Of a stretch of DNA of 64,000 nucleotides, positions 17,653 through 26,685 are shown piece by piece. How positions within the stretch are numbered: the stretch's first letter is position 1; every line of letters starts with the position of its first letter. The stretch is from Glaciecola sp965660815 (GTDB taxonomy: Bacteria > Pseudomonadota > Gammaproteobacteria > Enterobacterales > Alteromonadaceae), in the NCBI GenBank assembly GCA_965660815.1, contig CBFIBG010000013.1:44885-108884 (forward strand). Reading direction: 5' to 3'. Under the pieces are notes generated by a model that saw only the letters and a program-made list of their open reading frames with translations, searched no databases and was not told the DNA's origin. Made by a program: the position numbers and the translations under genes.

Positions 17653-18918
17653 TTAATCTTCGCGTATACGCTCAATATTTGCGCCAAGCCCACTGAGTTT
17701 AGTTTCAATAGACTCATATCCTCTGTCTAAATGATAGATCCTATCAACGATAGTCTCTCCTTGAGCCAGTAAACCTGCAATAACTAGGCTAGCTGATGCT
17801 CTCAAATCTGTTGCCATCACCTGGGCACCTTTGAGTTGTGAGCCACCTTGGGTAACTGCGTTATTTCCTTCCAGTTCAATTTTCGCACCCATTCTATGCA
17901 GTTCTGGTACATGCATAAACCGATTTTCAAATATAGTTTCGGTTATTACTCCGCTTCCCTTTGCCACTGCATTAAGCGTTACAAATTGAGCTTGCATGTC
18001 GGTCGGGAACCCTGGATGAGGTAAAGTTTTAAGATTAACGGCAGTGGGCGCCTGCCCTTTCATATCAATGCTGATCCAATCTGGACCTGTTTCTATATGT
18101 GCCCCAGCCTGCTCTAGTTTGCTAATAACCGCGTCTAGGGTATGAGGAGCCGCTTTTAAGCATTTGATGCTACCTCTAGTCGCCGCAGCGGCCACTAAAA
18201 ATGTGCCAGTTTCTATTCTATCAGGCAAAATATCGTACTGACATCCATGCAATTTTTCAACGCCTTGTATGATAATTTTATCAGTCCCAGCGCCTTCCAC
18301 TTTTCCGCCCATAGCATTAATACAATTAGCCAAATCTACTATTTCAGGCTCCCTGGCAGCGTTTTCTAAAATGGTCTCTCCGTCAGCTAGTGAGGCTGCC
18401 ATGATTAGGTTTTCTGTCGCTCCTACTGATACCATATCCATAAAAATACGAGCACCTTGTAGACGACCATTGACAGAAGCCCTGACATAGCCCTCTTCAA
18501 CATGCACGATCGCTCCCATTTTTTCCAACCCTGATAAATGGAGGTTGACCGGCCTAGCGCCAATTGCACATCCTCCGGGTAAGGAAACATTTGCTTTACC
18601 ATATTTTGCCAACAATGGTCCCAATACCAATATGGAAGCACGCATTGTTCGGACCAATTCATATGAAGCTCTCACGCTATTTAGTTCACTGGCGTCTACT
18701 TCCACAGAGTTCGCCGAAATCTGATTAATTTTTGCTCCAAGATCTTTCAGCAATAGTAATGTGGTATTGATATCTCTTAGATTGGGTACATTGCTGAAAG
18801 TACAGGGCTCACTTGCCAGCAAGCTAGATATTAATACCGGTAAAGCCGCATTTTTTGCTCCTGAAATAGTGACAGAGCCTTGTAAAGGGGGGCTTTTTTT
18901 TATGCGCAGTTTGTCCAA
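17653..18918 (-). CDS. murA: UDP-N-acetylglucosamine 1-carboxyvinyltransferase
   Basis: 421 residues, the family length. It catalyses the first committed step of peptidoglycan synthesis, adding enolpyruvate from PEP to UDP-GlcNAc in the cytoplasm. The catalytic Cys117 lies in SLPGGCAIGARPV. The N-terminal KNAALP block (Lys22) and the C-terminal DRIYHLDRGYE motif are also present. Cys rather than Asp at the active site predicts fosfomycin binding. It is downstream of ibaG on the same strand, but terminator-like hairpins separate them, suggesting its own promoter. Confidence 0.97.
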   Translation of the reverse strand: MDKLRIKKSPPLQGSVTISGAKNAALPVLISSLLASEPCTFSNVPNLRDINTTLLLLKDLGAKINQISANSVEVDASELNSVRASYELVRTMRASILVLGPLLAKYGKANVSLPGGCAIGARPVNLHLSGLEKMGAIVHVEEGYVRASVNGRLQGARIFMDMVSVGATENLIMAASLADGETILENAAREPEIVDLANCINAMGGKVEGAGTDKIIIQGVEKLHGCQYDILPDRIETGTFLVAAAATRGSIKCLKAAPHTLDAVISKLEQAGAHIETGPDWISIDMKGQAPTAVNLKTLPHPGFPTDMQAQFVTLNAVAKGSGVITETIFENRFMHVPELHRMGAKIELEGNNAVTQGGSQLKGAQVMATDLRASASLVIAGLLAQGETIVDRIYHLDRGYESIETKLSGLGANIERIRED

Positions 18919-18956
18919 ACTAAAATCCTAACTGTAGATCTTAATAAATTTAAGAG

Positions 18957-18983
18957 ATAAAAATCTTTGCATTATTGCAAAGG
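18957..18983 (-). terminator. Terminator-like hairpin between ibaG and murA
   Basis: On the minus strand a 7-bp stem CTTTGCA/TGCAAAG with a 4-nt loop (18982–18965) is directly followed by ATTTTTAT. It is the second of two hairpins after ibaG. Confidence 0.55.
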
Positions 18984-19049
18984 CATAAGGGTACAACAAA
19001 CTATCGAGACGAGTAAGTGAAACCTTCACTCAAACTCTAATTTGACTGA

Positions 19050-19084
19050 AAAATATTGCATTCAACTAGCGTGCGCTAGTTGAA
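19050..19084 (-). terminator. Hairpin overlapping the ibaG stop codon
   Basis: A perfect 10-bp stem TTCAACTAGC/GCTAGTTGAA with a 4-nt loop (19084–19061) includes the ibaG stop codon. TGCAATATTTTT follows on the minus strand. It is a likely end of the mla–ibaG transcript, although the T-tract begins several bases after the stem. Confidence 0.55.
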
Positions 19085-19324
19085 CAATTTTTCTTTTTCC
19101 CATTGCTTGGAAGAAAATGTCTTTATTGATACTGCGTGAATTGTACCTTCTGCGATTAATTCAGAAAGTGGTTGATACACTGTTTGTTGGCGTTTTACTC
19201 GACTCATTGAATCAAACTTATCATCTATCGCAATAATCTGATAATGAGTTCCTTCACTTTTAACTTTCACATCTGAAATTTGTAATGTTGACTTAAGTAA
19301 ATCTGCAATTTCTTCGTTAGTCAT
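19076..19324 (-). CDS. ibaG: BolA/IbaG family protein
   Basis: 82 residues. BolA-like proteins pair with monothiol glutaredoxins in iron–sulfur handling; IbaG is linked to acid stress in E. coli. The core FDSMSRVKRQQTVYQPL and IHAVSIKTFS match IbaG closely. The ATG at 19324 gives MTNEEIADLL, equivalent to the family start, with GGA about 9 nt upstream; an ATG at 19345 would add seven residues. It sits between mlaB and murA, the conserved order. Confidence 0.92.
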   Translation of the reverse strand: MTNEEIADLLKSTLQISDVKVKSEGTHYQIIAIDDKFDSMSRVKRQQTVYQPLSELIAEGTIHAVSIKTFSSKQWEKEKLFN

Positions 19325-19374
19325 GAGGTTTCCATAAATTGTCATACTGATGTTATTGAGAGCTCATAAGATAG

Positions 19375-19719
19375 TTAAAGATTACTATACTCTGTAAGAA
19401 GCTCTTTGGCATTGCTCAAAGACGCTAAGTTTAGCAGTTGTTCCGGAATATTTCTAAACGATAGCTGGATTTGTTGTTGAACAAAAGATGAGAGCATATT
19501 TAATACCCATGCCAACCCAGCGGTATCTATCCGTTCTACGTTTGAAAAGTCGACGCACACCTCGTTTGCAGAAAACAACTGCTTCCTCTGAGCAGAGTCG
19601 ATATGCTCTACAAAATCATTTATTAGTGTGCTTTGCAGCAGGCTACCGAAAACCTTGACCACTATTTGGTTGTCCTTGCCATCGTCTGAACTAACAACTT
19701 CTAGTTTCAAGTTATCCAT
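19375..19719 (-). CDS. mlaB: MlaB, STAS-domain subunit of the phospholipid ABC transporter
   Basis: 114 residues forming one STAS domain; CVDFSNVERIDTAGLAWVL (about 54–72) carries the conserved D-T/S-A-G loop. MlaB binds the MlaF ATPase on the cytoplasmic side and is needed for assembly and activity of MlaFEDB. Its start overlaps the mlaC end by 8 nt, so it is translated from the same message. Confidence 0.9.
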   Translation of the reverse strand: MDNLKLEVVSSDDGKDNQIVVKVFGSLLQSTLINDFVEHIDSAQRKQLFSANEVCVDFSNVERIDTAGLAWVLNMLSSFVQQQIQLSFRNIPEQLLNLASLSNAKELLTEYSNL

Positions 19720-20461
19720 GTGATTCAGATTGATAGGTCGATTGATTATACGCTTGAGAATCGTCTTTCTTTTGCAACACGATAGGTTTTCTGATGCTCT
19801 CTCTCATGTTCTCGATAACTTTTTGAATACCGTCTCTTCTCAAAATGCTTTCAAACTCAGACTGCTTACTTGACAGCATGCTGATCCCCTCTGCGACCAT
19901 ATCGTAGGCTTGCCAATTTCCTGACCGATCATCTTTACGCACTTTGAACGCAACTTTTATGTCGGGTCTAGAATCGTCTTTGATAACCGCTCTAATGGTA
20001 GCGTGTTTTTCATTTTCATAATTCGACGCGGGTTCAAACTCTACTGTTTGGTCATCGTAATAACCCATCGCCACAGCATAACTTGTTATTAAATACTCTT
20101 TAAAGACGGATACGAATTCAAGTAATTCTTTCTTTTTTACCGACCTTGCGTATTTGCCTAACACTTTAAAAGCTGAAAAACGATAATCGATATATGGCAT
20201 CAACTCTTGCTCCATGATTAAGCGCAAGACTTCGGGGTCTTTTTTAATGTTATCCTGTTCCAGCTTAATCCGATCAAATGCTCTTGAGGCAGCTTGCTGT
20301 ATCATAAAATGGGGATCTTTTTGATCGATTTTATCAATTAAAGAGACAGTCGAGCTGTCGGTTTGCTGCTGCGCTGCCACAGCATTCGCCTGTCCCGAAA
20401 TTAAAAGGCTGCTTAATATTGCCAATGTGGCAATAGATTTTGTCTTCATTAAACGTTTCAA
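19712..20461 (-). CDS. mlaC: MlaC, periplasmic phospholipid carrier
   Basis: 249 residues: signal peptide (1–28, cleavage near SGQANA) and a Tol-Tol-Ttg2/MlaC domain. Typical features are DPEVLRLIMEQELMPYIDYR and the YDMVAEGISML segment near residue 190. It ferries phospholipid between the outer-membrane MlaA complex and inner-membrane MlaFEDB. The TTG at 20461 directly abuts the mlaD stop and has AAGGA 9 nt upstream. An ATG at 20449 is the alternative; both leave a signal peptide. Confidence 0.92.
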   Translation of the reverse strand: MKRLMKTKSIATLAILSSLLISGQANAVAAQQQTDSSTVSLIDKIDQKDPHFMIQQAASRAFDRIKLEQDNIKKDPEVLRLIMEQELMPYIDYRFSAFKVLGKYARSVKKKELLEFVSVFKEYLITSYAVAMGYYDDQTVEFEPASNYENEKHATIRAVIKDDSRPDIKVAFKVRKDDRSGNWQAYDMVAEGISMLSSKQSEFESILRRDGIQKVIENMRESIRKPIVLQKKDDSQAYNQSTYQSESHG

Positions 20462-20986
20462 TTACTCGCTTCCTTGATTAAACAAAAATTGACCGATGAG
20501 ATCTTCTAGCACTAAGGCAGATTTTGTATCAAATACCTCTTCACCCTCGGTTAAATATGGGCATTCTTTTAAATTAGAAGTCTCACACACTTTTTCTTCC
20601 TCTATTCTCACTAAGTCTTCGGGAAAAATAAAACCTGGTTGCAAACCTATAAATTGCTCACCTAACAAACCTGACGTAAGAATAGATAAACTGCTTGTAT
20701 CTGGAAAAGTATTGGCATATTCGGCCGATATTGACAGCTCTACCACAGGCACTAAATCTGTTTCATCTAGGTAGATACGTTCAACTCTTCCCACAACGAC
20801 TCCTCCAACTTTTACTGACGAGCGCTCTTTTAAACCACCAATGTTATCAAATCTTGCAGTAAGCTTGTAGGTTTCCCCGCTTCCTGACATTCCTTGGTTT
20901 GCAACCTTCAGAGCAAGCAGCAAGGTAGCAGCTATGGCTAATGCAACAAAAAAACCAACTAAAATTTCTGCTTTTCTATTTGTCAT
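20462..20986 (-). CDS. mlaD: MlaD, MCE-domain subunit of the phospholipid transporter
   Basis: 174 residues: an N-terminal membrane helix (about 8–28) and an MCE domain (about 40–118) with DNIGGLKERSSVKVGGVVVG and the ILTSGLLGEQFIGL segment that lines the central pore. MlaD forms a hexameric ring in the periplasm that binds lipids. It starts 8 nt after the mlaE stop. Confidence 0.94.
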   Translation of the reverse strand: MTNRKAEILVGFFVALAIAATLLLALKVANQGMSGSGETYKLTARFDNIGGLKERSSVKVGGVVVGRVERIYLDETDLVPVVELSISAEYANTFPDTSSLSILTSGLLGEQFIGLQPGFIFPEDLVRIEEEKVCETSNLKECPYLTEGEEVFDTKSALVLEDLIGQFLFNQGSE

Positions 20987-20994
20987 CTATTGTC

Positions 20995-21783
20995 CTAATT
21001 AATACCAAACATTAATGCGGTTAAAATAAAGTCTAGCCCTAAAATAGCTAAGGATGAATACACAACGGTTTGTGTAGTAGCTTGGCTGATTCCTTCTGAA
21101 GTTGGAATGCAAGAGTAGCCCTTGTATAGCGCAATCCAAACCACAACTAAAGCAAAGACAAAACTCTTTATCACGCCATTAACGACATCCTGCTCCCACT
21201 CTACTGTTGCCTGCATGATGGACCAATAACTACCAGAATCCACACCTAGCCAATCAACACCCACGAGGTGACCGCCTAGTATGCCAATGGCTGAAAAAAT
21301 TATTGCCAACATTGGCATGCTGATGACACCTGCCCAAAATCTCGGTGCAACAACACGCCGAAGAGGGTCGACTGCCATCATTTCTAAGCTACTTAATTGT
21401 TCAGTAGCCTTCATTAAACCAATTTCAGCGGTGAGTGCCGAGCCTGCTCGACCTGCAAACAGTAACGCAGTAACCACAGGGCCTAACTCGCGCAATATCG
21501 ACAATGCAACCATTGGCCCTAAGCTACCCTCAGCTCCATAATTAACTAAAATAGTATAGCCCTGGAGTGCCATAACCATCCCAATAAATAATCCTGACAC
21601 CATAATTATCAAGAGTGACTGAACACCTACCACATAAATCTGCAGGATAGTTAAGCGCACGTTTTTCAACAATGGCAAAGCAAACAAGGCGCCAAATAAC
21701 ATTAACGACGCTTGACCGACAGCCGCGATCTTTAAAATAGTCGCTTTACCGATATTGGCTAGATAATTAGCTACTTGTGTCAT
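20995..21783 (-). CDS. mlaE: MlaE, permease subunit of the phospholipid transporter
   Basis: 262 residues with about five or six membrane segments. Conserved MlaE blocks include ALQGYTILVNYGAEG, LGPVVTALLFAGRAGSA and the EQLSSLEMMAVDPLRR cytoplasmic loop. It forms the inner-membrane core with MlaF and MlaD. The start overlaps the mlaF stop by 4 nt. Confidence 0.95.
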   Translation of the reverse strand: MTQVANYLANIGKATILKIAAVGQASLMLFGALFALPLLKNVRLTILQIYVVGVQSLLIIMVSGLFIGMVMALQGYTILVNYGAEGSLGPMVALSILRELGPVVTALLFAGRAGSALTAEIGLMKATEQLSSLEMMAVDPLRRVVAPRFWAGVISMPMLAIIFSAIGILGGHLVGVDWLGVDSGSYWSIMQATVEWEQDVVNGVIKSFVFALVVVWIALYKGYSCIPTSEGISQATTQTVVYSSLAILGLDFILTALMFGIN

Positions 21784-22583
21784 TTACTGACCGCCATTAA
21801 TTCGTCTTTTAAACTTGTTTTACTGTAGTGAAATGGCACAGGGCCATCTGCAGTTCCGTTTAAAAATTGCTGTACTAAATCTGATTCTGAGTCTCTAATT
21901 TGTGCCGGAGTCCCTTCTCCTATAATTCTCTTATTTGCTAAGATGTAGGCATAATCAGCAATCTCTAGCACTTCTTTAACGTCGTGAGTTACGACAATTG
22001 AGGTTAAGTTCAGTGCTTTATTTAATGTTTTAATTAATTTAACAAGTACTCCCATCGAAATAGGATCTTGTCCAGCAAAGGGCTCATCGTACATGATTAA
22101 ATCGGGGTCAAGAGCTATTGCTCTGGCCAATGCCGCTCTTCTAGCCATGCCGCCAGACAATTCGCTTGGCATCAGAGAAGCTGCTCCTCTTAAGCCGACG
22201 GCTTCTAGCTTAAGCTTAACAATAGTAGAAATAATTGATTCATTTAGTTGAGTGTGCTCTCTGAGGGGAAACGCGACATTGTCAAAAACACTCATGTTAG
22301 TAAACAAAGCGCCGCTTTGAAATAACATGCTCATTTTTCGGCGCATCTCGTATAATTTGCTCCGCGATAATTTATGCACATTTTGATTGTTAAAAAGCAC
22401 TTCACCAGAATCTGGGGTAAGCTGTCCCCCAATGAGTTTCAACAATGTTGTTTTGCCAATACCACTGGGCCCCATAATCGCCGTTATTCCGCCCTTTTTA
22501 ACAGAAAGGGAGATATTTTCATATATAACACGCTCTCCACGGGTAAACTGCATATTTTGAATGTTAACAACGGTTTCGCCCAT
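21780..22583 (-). CDS. mlaF: MlaF, ATPase subunit of the phospholipid transporter
   Basis: 267 residues. ABC ATPase with Walker A GPSGIGKTT (about 38–46), signature LSGGMARR (about 142–149), Walker B LIMYDEPFAGQDP and the H-loop THD. The C-terminal tail (VQQFLNGTADGPVPFHY) is the region that embraces the partner subunit in E. coli MlaF. It is the first gene of mlaFEDCB–ibaG, so the operon promoter lies in the intergenic region upstream. Confidence 0.95.
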   Translation of the reverse strand: MGETVVNIQNMQFTRGERVIYENISLSVKKGGITAIMGPSGIGKTTLLKLIGGQLTPDSGEVLFNNQNVHKLSRSKLYEMRRKMSMLFQSGALFTNMSVFDNVAFPLREHTQLNESIISTIVKLKLEAVGLRGAASLMPSELSGGMARRAALARAIALDPDLIMYDEPFAGQDPISMGVLVKLIKTLNKALNLTSIVVTHDVKEVLEIADYAYILANKRIIGEGTPAQIRDSESDLVQQFLNGTADGPVPFHYSKTSLKDELMAVSK

Positions 22584-23011
22584 TAGCCTTTATCTTTCCA
22601 TTATTTACGTTAGTTAATAATTACATTTTATGCAGACAAGCTGATCATTAAAAAAATTTCAGCAAAAGGTTAAAAACCCGCGATTGCACAACAAGTCGCA
22701 GTATACCATAAAGCATGGGCGCTCTTCTCTTAATTTACTCGCGTATATTATAAATATAAGAGACAAAAATGCCCTATTGAGTTCCATTTCTTGTCTAGCG
22801 GCTAAAAATCATACTTTCATCCACCAAAATTCACACATAACCGCTATATTATACTATTTCAGCGCCATGAAGAGTGTAAATAAACGTAACAAAACATTAA
22901 TCGCACAGACAAATATTCACAATATGAATAAAACCAATACACTTGAAACTATAACTGGCGTTGCTTCTTTCGTATTACTTTTGGTCTGTCGTGTATTTAA
23001 AGTTCAGGTTT
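22584..23011. other. AT-rich divergent intergenic region between mlaF and yrbG
   Basis: About 430 bases with no supported gene; the longest plus-strand frame (from 22684) has neither ribosome site nor family resemblance. It should hold the mla operon promoter on the minus strand, but I see no strong -35/-10 pair. Confidence 0.5.
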
Positions 23012-23039
23012 ATCACAATTTTTAGCTAAAAAATGTGAT
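23012..23039. promoter_or_regulatory. 28-bp near-perfect palindrome upstream of yrbG
   Basis: The segment begins ATCACA, has AGCT at its centre and ends TGTGAT; 26 of 28 positions are symmetric. It ends 64 nt before the yrbG start, at the head of the Kdo/LPS-transport genes. It could be an operator or an RNA hairpin. No known regulator is identified. Confidence 0.5.
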
Positions 23040-23102
23040 TTTCACGCATTAAATAGATACAATTTATGAATGAACAGTCCTTAAAACAAGAAGATAAATT
23101 AC

Positions 23103-24059
23103 GTGATAATTAATATTGTAATTTTTATTACAGGTTTAATAGTGTTGAGTTGGAGTGCAGACAGATTTGTGTATGGGGCCTCTGCACTGGCAAAAAATTT
23201 CGGTATCGCGCCCATGATGATAGGCCTAACTATCGTTGCAATGGGGTCTTCTGCACCTGAAATTATGGTGGCCGCAACTGCTTCAATTAACGGCAGTCCG
23301 GATACTGCTGTTGGAAACGCACTTGGCTCAAACATTACCAATATTGCATTAGTCCTTGGCATTACAGCCGTAATTAAACCAATCTTGGTGTCTTCCACAA
23401 CATTGAAAAGAGAATTACCCGTGATGTTAATCATCACTTTAATCGGGGTATATTTTTTAGCTGATAACGAACTCAGTTTCATTGAAGGGATCGTATTGAT
23501 CACATTATTTGTGTTGGTAATAGCGGGAATGGCTTTGCTTTCTTTCACAGTCGATAAAAATGATCCGTTAATTGCAGAGACAGAGACAGAAGTACCGAAA
23601 GATGTAACAAACGGCGCGGCGATTTTTTGGATTGTTGTGGGACTTATTTTACTGCCCTTGAGCGCTCATTTCTTAGTTGAATCAGCTGTCTTTATTGCAA
23701 GATTTTTTGGCATTAGTGAGCTGGTGATAGGTCTAACTATTATTGCGATAGGAACTAGCTTACCTGAATTAGCAGCAAGTGTAGCAGGAGTTATGAAGGG
23801 CGAAGATGACCTTGCTTTAGGTAATATAATTGGTTCCAACATCTTCAATTTACTTGCAGTACTGGCCATGCCAGGCCTAATTTCCCCTGGCTTTATAGAT
23901 GGCGACGCGTCTACCCGGGACTCATTGGTTATGCTTGGCTTGTCGATTTTGTTGTTTGTCTTTTGTTTTAATCTGCGAGGAACAAGACGCATAAATAGAT
24001 TTGAAGCCACTACGTTTTTAGCTATATTTTTAGGATATCAATACGTTTTATTCTCATAG
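23103..24059 (+). CDS. yrbG: YrbG-type sodium/calcium exchanger family protein
   Basis: 318 residues with about ten membrane helices in two inverted halves. The two alpha-repeats are visible as GSSAPEIMVA...GNALGSNITN (about 55–82) and GTSLPELAAS...GNIIGSNIFN (about 217–250). The family exchanges Ca2+ for Na+ or H+ across the inner membrane. The start is GTG at 23103 with AAGAAG upstream. In gammaproteobacteria it heads the gene string leading into kdsD–kdsC–lptCAB. Confidence 0.93.
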   Translation: MIINIVIFITGLIVLSWSADRFVYGASALAKNFGIAPMMIGLTIVAMGSSAPEIMVAATASINGSPDTAVGNALGSNITNIALVLGITAVIKPILVSSTTLKRELPVMLIITLIGVYFLADNELSFIEGIVLITLFVLVIAGMALLSFTVDKNDPLIAETETEVPKDVTNGAAIFWIVVGLILLPLSAHFLVESAVFIARFFGISELVIGLTIIAIGTSLPELAASVAGVMKGEDDLALGNIIGSNIFNLLAVLAMPGLISPGFIDGDASTRDSLVMLGLSILLFVFCFNLRGTRRINRFEATTFLAIFLGYQYVLFS

Positions 24060-24121
24060 CTTTAATAACGCAAAAAGGTGTACTCTAAACCAGAAAAATA
24101 TAATCTAAACTTAGGAACTTT

Positions 24122-25084
24122 ATGAGTTTTTTGCATTCCGCGAGGCGGACTTTTGAAAATCAAATAGATGCACTAAAATCACTGTCAAAAAGCCTTGACG
24201 ATACTTTCTTAAGTGCATGCGACTTATTGATTAATTGCAAGGGCAAGGTGGTAGTTTCAGGCATGGGAAAGTCTGGACATATTGGAAATAAAATTGCTGC
24301 TACACTCGCTAGCACGGGAACACCGTCGTTTTTCATGCATCCAGGTGAAGCCAATCACGGCGACTTTGGAATGTTAGGCAGCGACGATATTGTAATCGCA
24401 ATCTCAAATAGCGGTGAAACCTCAGAATTGATTGGTCTATTGCCCTCAATCAAGCGAATTCGGGTACCTATCATCGCGATTTGCAACAAACCGAATAATA
24501 GCTTGTCCAAATTTGCAGACGTTACGCTATTATTAAATGTTGATAAAGAAGCCTGCTCGCTTGGACTTGCGCCAACAACAACTACAACGGCAACGTTAGT
24601 ATTAGGTGATGCATTAGCAATCGCATTATTAGAGGCGAAAGGATTCACAGCTCAAGACTTTGCATTTTCACATCCAGGTGGCGCCCTAGGTAGAAGACTT
24701 TTATTGACCGTTGCAGACATCATGCATGAAAATGACAACATACCAATCGTAGATTCAAATGCTAATATAGAAGAAGCACTCTTAGAAATTTCATCTAAAG
24801 GACTCGGTGTAACCGGCATTGTAGATGCCGATGGCAAACTTATTGGCATTTTTACGGATGGAGACCTACGCAGGGCACTAGACAAAAGAATAGACATCCA
24901 TACAACCTCAATTACAGATGTTATGACCCAAGGCGGAGTAAGCGTCACTTCAGAAGCACTTGCTGTAGATGCTTTAAATATAATGCAAAACAACAAAATC
25001 ACCGCTTTATTTGTCCTCAATACAGAGGGGAGCCCTATAGGTGCGTTGAATATGTACATGTTATTAAAAGCTGGCGTTGTATAA
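24122..25084 (+). CDS. kdsD: Arabinose-5-phosphate isomerase KdsD
   Basis: 320 residues: a SIS sugar isomerase domain (about 30–170, with VVSGMGKSGHIGNKIAATLA) and two CBS domains (about 200–320). It converts ribulose-5-phosphate to arabinose-5-phosphate, the first step of Kdo synthesis for LPS. The adjacent kdsC and lpt genes support KdsD over the paralogous GutQ. Confidence 0.95.
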   Translation: MSFLHSARRTFENQIDALKSLSKSLDDTFLSACDLLINCKGKVVVSGMGKSGHIGNKIAATLASTGTPSFFMHPGEANHGDFGMLGSDDIVIAISNSGETSELIGLLPSIKRIRVPIIAICNKPNNSLSKFADVTLLLNVDKEACSLGLAPTTTTTATLVLGDALAIALLEAKGFTAQDFAFSHPGGALGRRLLLTVADIMHENDNIPIVDSNANIEEALLEISSKGLGVTGIVDADGKLIGIFTDGDLRRALDKRIDIHTTSITDVMTQGGVSVTSEALAVDALNIMQNNKITALFVLNTEGSPIGALNMYMLLKAGVV

Positions 25085-25096
25085 GTGGAGCAAAAA

Positions 25097-25645
25097 ATGG
25101 TGAAGACCTTGTATCAAGACGTAAGCGCTGAACTGTTTGAGCAATGTAAAAAAATTAAGTTGGTAGCGTTTGATGTTGATGGGGTATTTAGTGATGGGAA
25201 TATCTACATGGGTAATAACTCAGAAGAATTAAAAGCCTTTAACACAAAAGATGGCTATGGTGTGAAGGCATTGGCAAAAGCCGGAATTACGGTAGCGGTC
25301 ATTACCGGCCGTAAATCAACTATTGTTGAGCAGCGAATGCGCAGTTTAAATGTCAAACACTTGCTGCAGGGACGAGAAGATAAATATAAAGCCTTAATGG
25401 AGTTATTGAGAATTACTGGATATAATCAAAGTCAAGTGGCGAGTGTGGGCGACGATATGCCAGACCTAGAAATGTTTAGTTTAAGTTCTATTAAATTTGC
25501 AGTAAAAGATGCTCATCCGTTCGTAATAAACCATGCGGATTACATCACTTCACTTGGTGGTGGAAAGGGCGCAGTAAGAGAGATCTGCGATTTGTTTTTA
25601 CAAGCAAAAGGCAAATTAGGTGATATCCATGGTGCGAGTACATGA
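25097..25645 (+). CDS. kdsC: Kdo-8-phosphate phosphatase KdsC
   Basis: 182 residues. HAD-superfamily phosphatase with the nucleophile motif VAFDVDGVFSDG (about 20–31), ITGRKS (motif II) and GDDMPDLEM (motif IV). It removes phosphate from Kdo-8-phosphate to give Kdo. The ATG at 25097 has GGAG 6 nt upstream; an upstream GTG at 25085 is less likely. Its stop overlaps the lptC start by 4 nt. Confidence 0.95.
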   Translation: MVKTLYQDVSAELFEQCKKIKLVAFDVDGVFSDGNIYMGNNSEELKAFNTKDGYGVKALAKAGITVAVITGRKSTIVEQRMRSLNVKHLLQGREDKYKALMELLRITGYNQSQVASVGDDMPDLEMFSLSSIKFAVKDAHPFVINHADYITSLGGGKGAVREICDLFLQAKGKLGDIHGAST

Positions 25646-26211
25646 ACCGCATTGGATGGAGTATAGCCATCATTTTTACAGCGGTAGTGCTGCTATACGT
25701 TTCTATTTTTTTTGATGAACAACAAGACCAAAATACAGTGGAAGGTGATATAGAATTGGTGCCAAACTACCAAGCGATCAATTTGAACAGTCGATTTTTT
25801 AACAAGGACGGAACATTGAGTCATCAGGTCGTAGCCGATAGGATGGAGCATTATCAAGCGCTTGGTTTCACCCTATTTCAAAATCCAGTCTACACACTAT
25901 TTCTTGATGAAGGTGAACCATGGCAGGTTACTGCGAAAGAAGGAACATTGTACGAAAACGACCGCATACAACTAGAAACCAATGTGCGAATTCGTAACTT
26001 ACGTACGCAAGAGTATGTAAAAGAAATTACAACGGAATACATAGAAATAGATTTACAAGATAAAATTTTGCGCTCTGACCAAATTGTTACTATAAGCGGG
26101 CTTAATTACGCAGTAAGAAGCGTGGGTTTGTTAGGAAATTTAGTCACACAGGAATATGAACTTAAAGAGCATGTTCAAACGGAGTTCACTCCTCAACTTG
26201 AAGAACAGTAA
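25642..26211 (+). CDS. lptC: LptC, LPS export periplasmic bridge anchor
   Basis: 189 residues: one N-terminal membrane helix (about 5–24) and a periplasmic beta-jellyroll domain (about 40–185). It receives LPS from LptB2FG and passes it to LptA. Length and the ATGA overlap with kdsC match the E. coli operon. Confidence 0.92.
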   Translation: MNRIGWSIAIIFTAVVLLYVSIFFDEQQDQNTVEGDIELVPNYQAINLNSRFFNKDGTLSHQVVADRMEHYQALGFTLFQNPVYTLFLDEGEPWQVTAKEGTLYENDRIQLETNVRIRNLRTQEYVKEITTEYIEIDLQDKILRSDQIVTISGLNYAVRSVGLLGNLVTQEYELKEHVQTEFTPQLEEQ

Positions 26212-26220
26212 GGTGCAGTA

Positions 26221-26685
26221 ATGATAATCAAACGTGTATACCAGTTTAGTCGAGGAGCATTACTTACTCTCATCATTTTGTTCTGTGTAAAGTCGTATGC
26301 TTTTTTGCAAAATAACAGTCAAACTCCAAATGTAAATGAAAACCCCGCGGATACGAGTACTATAGCTACAGATTTCAGACTGCCGGTCACAGCTACTTCA
26401 AAACAACAGTCTCTAGACGGTAAGAAAAAAACTTCGATATTTATTGAAAATGTGGTCATACGACAAGGTAGCCTTGAAATATTGGCTGAGAGAGTTGAAG
26501 CAAATGCAGCAGCAGGTCAAGGCAAAGAGATCATTTCAGCATCGGGAAGCCCTGCAAGTTATAGCCAACGCCTAGAAGATGGTTCAATGGTCTTTGCAAG
26601 CGCAAATAAAATCATATATACCGTGGAGTCCCTAACAATTTCACTGCGAGGTAATGCGCCATTATTCAAAACGATGTTCAAGTAA
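26221..26685 (+). CDS. lptA: LptA, LPS periplasmic bridge protein, frame-broken near its C-terminus
   Basis: 154 residues in this frame: signal peptide (about 1–26) and the first part of the LptA beta-jellyroll (IFIENVVIRQGSLEILAERV). LptA oligomers bridge LptC and LptD in LPS export. The frame leaves the family pattern after LRGNAPLFK (codon 150): the next codons read TMFK and stop. Adding one A to the run at 26668–26671 would continue as NDVQVSGDFIAFDM and run to a stop at 26840, giving 206 residues. LptA is normally essential, so the break is more likely a sequence indel than a real lesion. Confidence 0.85.
   Translation: MIIKRVYQFSRGALLTLIILFCVKSYAFLQNNSQTPNVNENPADTSTIATDFRLPVTATSKQQSLDGKKKTSIFIENVVIRQGSLEILAERVEANAAAGQGKEIISASGSPASYSQRLEDGSMVFASANKIIYTVESLTISLRGNAPLFKTMFK

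Noticed and set aside
22684..23025. 113-residue plus-strand reading frame between mlaF and yrbG
   Set aside because: No ribosome site, no family resemblance, low-complexity composition typical of AT-rich intergenic DNA.
26662..26685. Programmed -1 frameshifting in lptA
   Set aside because: The local codons do not form an X-XXY-YYZ slippery heptamer with good re-pairing, and the A-run is short; an indel is simpler.
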